This document shows positions 60,620-64,000 of a stretch of DNA of 64,000 bases, in pieces. Within the stretch, counting starts at the first letter, position 1; each line of letters begins with the position of its first letter. A program made the position numbers and the translations under genes. Where the stretch lies: the NCBI RefSeq assembly GCF_044904705.1, contig NZ_JADIKL010000004.1:124001-188000 (forward strand), in the 5' to 3' direction. The stretch comes from Rhodanobacter_A agri. Lineage in GTDB: Bacteria; Pseudomonadota; Gammaproteobacteria; Xanthomonadales; Rhodanobacteraceae. The notes below the pieces were generated by a model. The model saw only the letters and a list, made by a program, of their open reading frames with translations, ran no database searches and had not been told where the DNA came from.

Positions 60620-61254
60620 GCGAGGGACGCCAGCAGCACTGGGAGACGGTGTACCGCGACAAGGAAGAGGGCGAAACCAGCTGGTTCCGTCCGCACCTGG
60701 ACGAGTCGTTGCGCCTGATCGATGCGCTCGATGTGCCGCACGGGCAGCCGGTGATCGACGTGGGCGGCGGTCGTGCCACCCTGGTCGACGACCTGCTGGC
60801 GCGCGGCTTCCATGACGTGAGCGTGCTCGACCTTTCCGCCAATGCGCTGGCCGAAGCGCGCCGGCGGCTGGGGGCGCGGAGCGAGCGGGTGCACTGGATC
60901 GTCGGCGATGCGATCCAGGTCGAACTGCCGGTGGCGCACTACGCGCTGTGGCACGACCGCGCCGTGTTCCACTTCCTGGTCGAGCCGGGCGAGCAGGCAC
61001 GTTACGTCACCACCGCGGCGCGCGTCTTGCGCACCGGCGGCCACCTCGTGGTCGGTTGCTTCGCGCCGGATGGTCCGGAGCGCTGCAGCGGCCTGCCGGT
61101 GGCGCGCCACAGCGCCGATGACCTGATCAAGCTGTTCGCCCCGGCCTTCGATCCCGTCGCCCAAAGCCGCGAGTTGCATCGCACGCCGGCCGGCCGGGAC
61201 CAGGCTTTCACCTATGTCGTGCTGCGCCGTCGCGACGACGGCACCGGCCTTTGA
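60616..61254 (+). CDS. Class I SAM-dependent methyltransferase inside the suf operon
   Basis: 212 aa. Rossmann motif I is PVIDVGGGRATLVDDLL, followed by VSVLDLSANALAEARRRLG, WIVGDAIQVELP and LWHDRAVFHFL, the core of small soluble methyltransferases (UbiE/trans-aconitate-like). The C-terminal part has VVGCFAPDGPERCSGLPVARHSADDL. The acceptor is unknown. It overlaps sufB by 4 nt (ATGA) and ends 17 nt before sufC, so it is translationally coupled into Fe-S assembly. This suggests a linked role, but the family has no known Fe-S function. Confidence 0.88.
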
Positions 61255-61271
61255 ACCGATCGAGTAGACCC

Positions 61272-62035
<764 letters not shown>

Positions 62036-62039
<4 letters not shown>

Positions 62040-63340
62040 GCCAGCCGGCGCCCGTGCCGTTCGTCGCGTCGCTGCTGGACGCGCCGTTGCCGGCCAGCGG
62101 CATCGCCTGGCTGGATGCGCAGCGCCGCGAACACCGCGACGCCTTCGCTGCCGCCGGCCTGCCCGATACGCGGATGGAGGCGTGGAAGTACACTGCGCTG
62201 CGTGCGCTGGGGCAGCGCCGCTACGCCGCCGGCGATGCGCAGGCGGCCATGCGTGCGATCGATCCTGCCGCTTTCGCCTTGCCCGGTGTCGACGGGCCGC
62301 GGTTGGTTTTCGTCAACGGCACGTACCGCGCCGATCTTTCCATGCTGGACGACCTGCCGGCGGGGCTCACGCTGCAGCCGCTGTCGCAGGCGCTGCGGCA
62401 GGACGCCGAGCCGCTGCGTTTCGTACTGTCGCGCCATGAGCCGGAACAAGGCGATGCCTTCGTGCGGCTCAATGCCGCGCTGGCCGCCGATGGCGTGATG
62501 CTGAAGGTGGTGGCCGGCGCGAAAATCGCGGCGCCGGTGCATCTCGTGTTCCTCGGCGCGCCTGCCGAAGGCGAACTGGCCTGGCACCTGCGCCATGTGA
62601 TCGAGCTGGGCGAGGGTGCCGAACTGGCGCTGGTGGAACACCACGTCGCCGACGGTGAGCAACAGCACTTGGGCACCGCGGTGGGCGACATCATGCTGCG
62701 CGACGGCGCGGTGCTGCGGCACGTGCTGTACCAGCAGGCGGCGACGGGCAGCACTCTGATTCGGCGCAGCAGGCTGCACCTGGGTGCCCGGGCGCAAGCC
62801 ATGCTGCACGTGCTGGAACTGGGCGGTGCGCTGGTGCGCCACGAGTTGCGCGCCGAGCTGGTGGGCGATGGTGCGCGATTGGACACGCGCGGTGTGTTCA
62901 TGCCGCATGGCCGCCAGCACATCGATACCCAGCTGGCGATCCGCCACCAGGCGTTGAACACCGCGTCCGATTCGGTCTGGCGCGGCGTGGCCGACCAGCG
63001 CGCGCGCGGCGTGTTCCGTGGCGCGATCCTGGTGGCGCCCGGCGCCGACGGCAGCGACGCCAGCCTCAGCAACAAGAACCTGCTGCTGTCCGCGCAGGCC
63101 GAGATCGACACCAAGCCGGAACTGGAAATCTACGCCGACGAGGTGAAAGCCGCGCACGGCGCCACCGTGGGCCAGCTCGACGAGCGTTCGCTGTTCTACC
63201 TGCGCTCGCGCGGCATCCCGCAGGCCGAGGCGCGCGCACTGCTTACCGCCGCGTTCTGCCGCGCGATGCTGGACGACCTGCCGAACGTGGCCTTGCGCGA
63301 ACACCTTGCCGGCTTGCTGGCGGCCCGACTGCCGGACTGA
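62036..63340 (+). CDS. sufD: Fe-S cluster assembly protein SufD
   Basis: 434 aa, paralogue of SufB. RMEAWKYTALRAL near the start, GPRLVFVNGTY, ELGEGAELALVEHHV, the beta-helix core, and the C-terminal AHGATVGQLDERSLFYLRSRGIPQAEARALLTAAF typical of SufD with its essential His. It is part of the SufBC2D scaffold and important for iron entry. ATGA overlap with sufC; sufS follows after 43 nt. Confidence 0.96.
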
Positions 63341-63383
63341 CGCCAGCCGCCCGCAGGCTGGGAAAACACGGAATCCACCGACG

Positions 63384-64000
63384 ATGAATGCACAAGCCAG
63401 CACACCTGCCACCTTCGACGTCCAGCGCGTCCGCGCGGACTTCCCGCTGCTCGCGCGTACGGTGCACGGCAAGCCGCTGGTGTACCTGGACAATGCGAAC
63501 ACCAGCCAGAAGCCGCGCCAGGTGATCGAGGCGGTGGATCGCCACTATCGCGAGCACAACGCCAACGTGTCGCGCGCCGTGCACCTGCTCGGCGAGGAAG
63601 CTACCGCGGCCTACGAGGGCGCGCGCGACGCGCTGGCGCGCTTCATCAACGCACCGTCGCGCAACGAGCTGGTGCTTACCTCGGGCACCACGCAATCGGC
63701 CAACCTCGTGGCCTACAGTTTCGTGTTGCCGCGGCTGAAGCCGGGCGACGCGATCCTCAGCACCACGATGGAGCACCACGCCAACATCGTGCCGTGGCAG
63801 ATCGTGGCCGCGCGCACGGGCGCTACGGTGAAGGCGGCGCCGATCGACGAGCGCGGCGAGCTGATCGTGGAGAAGTTCGTCGAGCTGCTCACGCCGGAGG
63901 TGAAGCTGGCCTGCGTGGGTCATGTCTCCAACGTGCTGGGCACGGTGAACCCGGTGCGTGAACTGGCGAAGGAATGCCGCAAGCGCGGCATCCCGCTGTT
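63384..64000 (+). CDS. sufS: Cysteine desulfurase SufS, 3' truncated by window
   Basis: 205 codons are visible before the window ends. FDVQRVRADFPLLARTVHGKPLVYLDNANTSQKP is the typical start; RAVHLLGEEATAAYEGARD, LTSGTTQSANLVAYSF and STTMEHHANIVPWQ (His stacking on PLP) match SufS. The PLP lysine and active-site Cys lie beyond the window. It supplies sulfur from cysteine to the SufBCD scaffold. A DN(A/S)A(T/S)-type motif here reads DNANTSQ, within the family range. Confidence 0.95.
   Translation, partial: MNAQASTPATFDVQRVRADFPLLARTVHGKPLVYLDNANTSQKPRQVIEAVDRHYREHNANVSRAVHLLGEEATAAYEGARDALARFINAPSRNELVLTSGTTQSANLVAYSFVLPRLKPGDAILSTTMEHHANIVPWQIVAARTGATVKAAPIDERGELIVEKFVELLTPEVKLACVGHVSNVLGTVNPVRELAKECRKRGIPL

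Overview
The window is high-GC, densely coded gammaproteobacterial chromosome. The order thrS-infC-rpmI-rplT-pheS-pheT-ihfA-merR-tRNA-Pro, the AmgK/MurU muramate-recycling pair, a glnK-amtB operon with a sigma-54 promoter, a suf operon led by an Rrf2 regulator, and GC-rich REP-like hairpins together point to the Xanthomonadales, most likely Rhodanobacteraceae (Dyella/Luteibacter/Frateuria/Rhodanobacter type). The family placement is inference from gene content; no rRNA is present.

Layout. 1-3169: the 3' end of a TylF-type methyltransferase, a poorly coding stretch of about 750 bp, a small ABM-like protein, a HemJ/CopD-like membrane protein and a UDP-glucuronate epimerase (minus). 3217-11174: the translation cluster. 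It begins with what looks like a threonine attenuator (leader peptide, antiterminator and terminator) before thrS, includes infC with an ATC start, and ends at tRNA-Pro(GGG) and its terminator. 11115-14305: a small island. The 3' end of tRNA-Pro plus its downstream hairpins is repeated at 14229-14305. Between the two copies lie an amino-acid permease, a possible 53-aa ORF, a 118-aa protein and a 100-aa membrane protein, each bordered by copies of a GTCCGCTTTCGACCC-type palindrome. 14306-28015: a palindrome resembling a lux box, a small unknown gene, a DUF5107/TPR protein with a sulfatase, an unknown basic-tailed protein, and PBP1C with its alpha-2-macroglobulin partner. 28068-38541: two chemoreceptors, both with FliA-type promoters, one in an operon with an EAL-CBS-GGDEF protein; the divergent serA / D-2-hydroxyglutarate dehydrogenase pair; an OprP-like porin and proline iminopeptidase. 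38801-46720: upp, a PsiF protein, a class III aminotransferase, and an ABC-2 transporter encoded with two tandem DesK-type kinases and one NarL/DesR regulator. 46717-54453: a PH-domain membrane protein, queA-tgt, yajC-secD-secF and a fatty acid hydroxylase. 54426-64000: murU-amgK, a GNAT, glnK-amtB, and rrf2-sufB-methyltransferase-sufC-sufD-sufS (cut by the window end).

How genes work together. thrS to ihfA supplies synthetases, initiation factor, ribosomal proteins and a nucleoid protein. SerA and the FAD dehydrogenase plausibly share a 2-hydroxyglutarate cycle. PBP1C and the lipoprotein macroglobulin form a periplasmic defence/repair pair. The chemoreceptors and the c-di-GMP protein belong to the motility regulon. 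GlnK and AmtB are under nitrogen control, and the suf genes build Fe-S clusters under an Fe-S type regulator.

All calls are from reading the sequence. Starts were moved from the longest frame where homology, a Shine-Dalgarno sequence or a promoter position argued for it, and this is stated in each entry.
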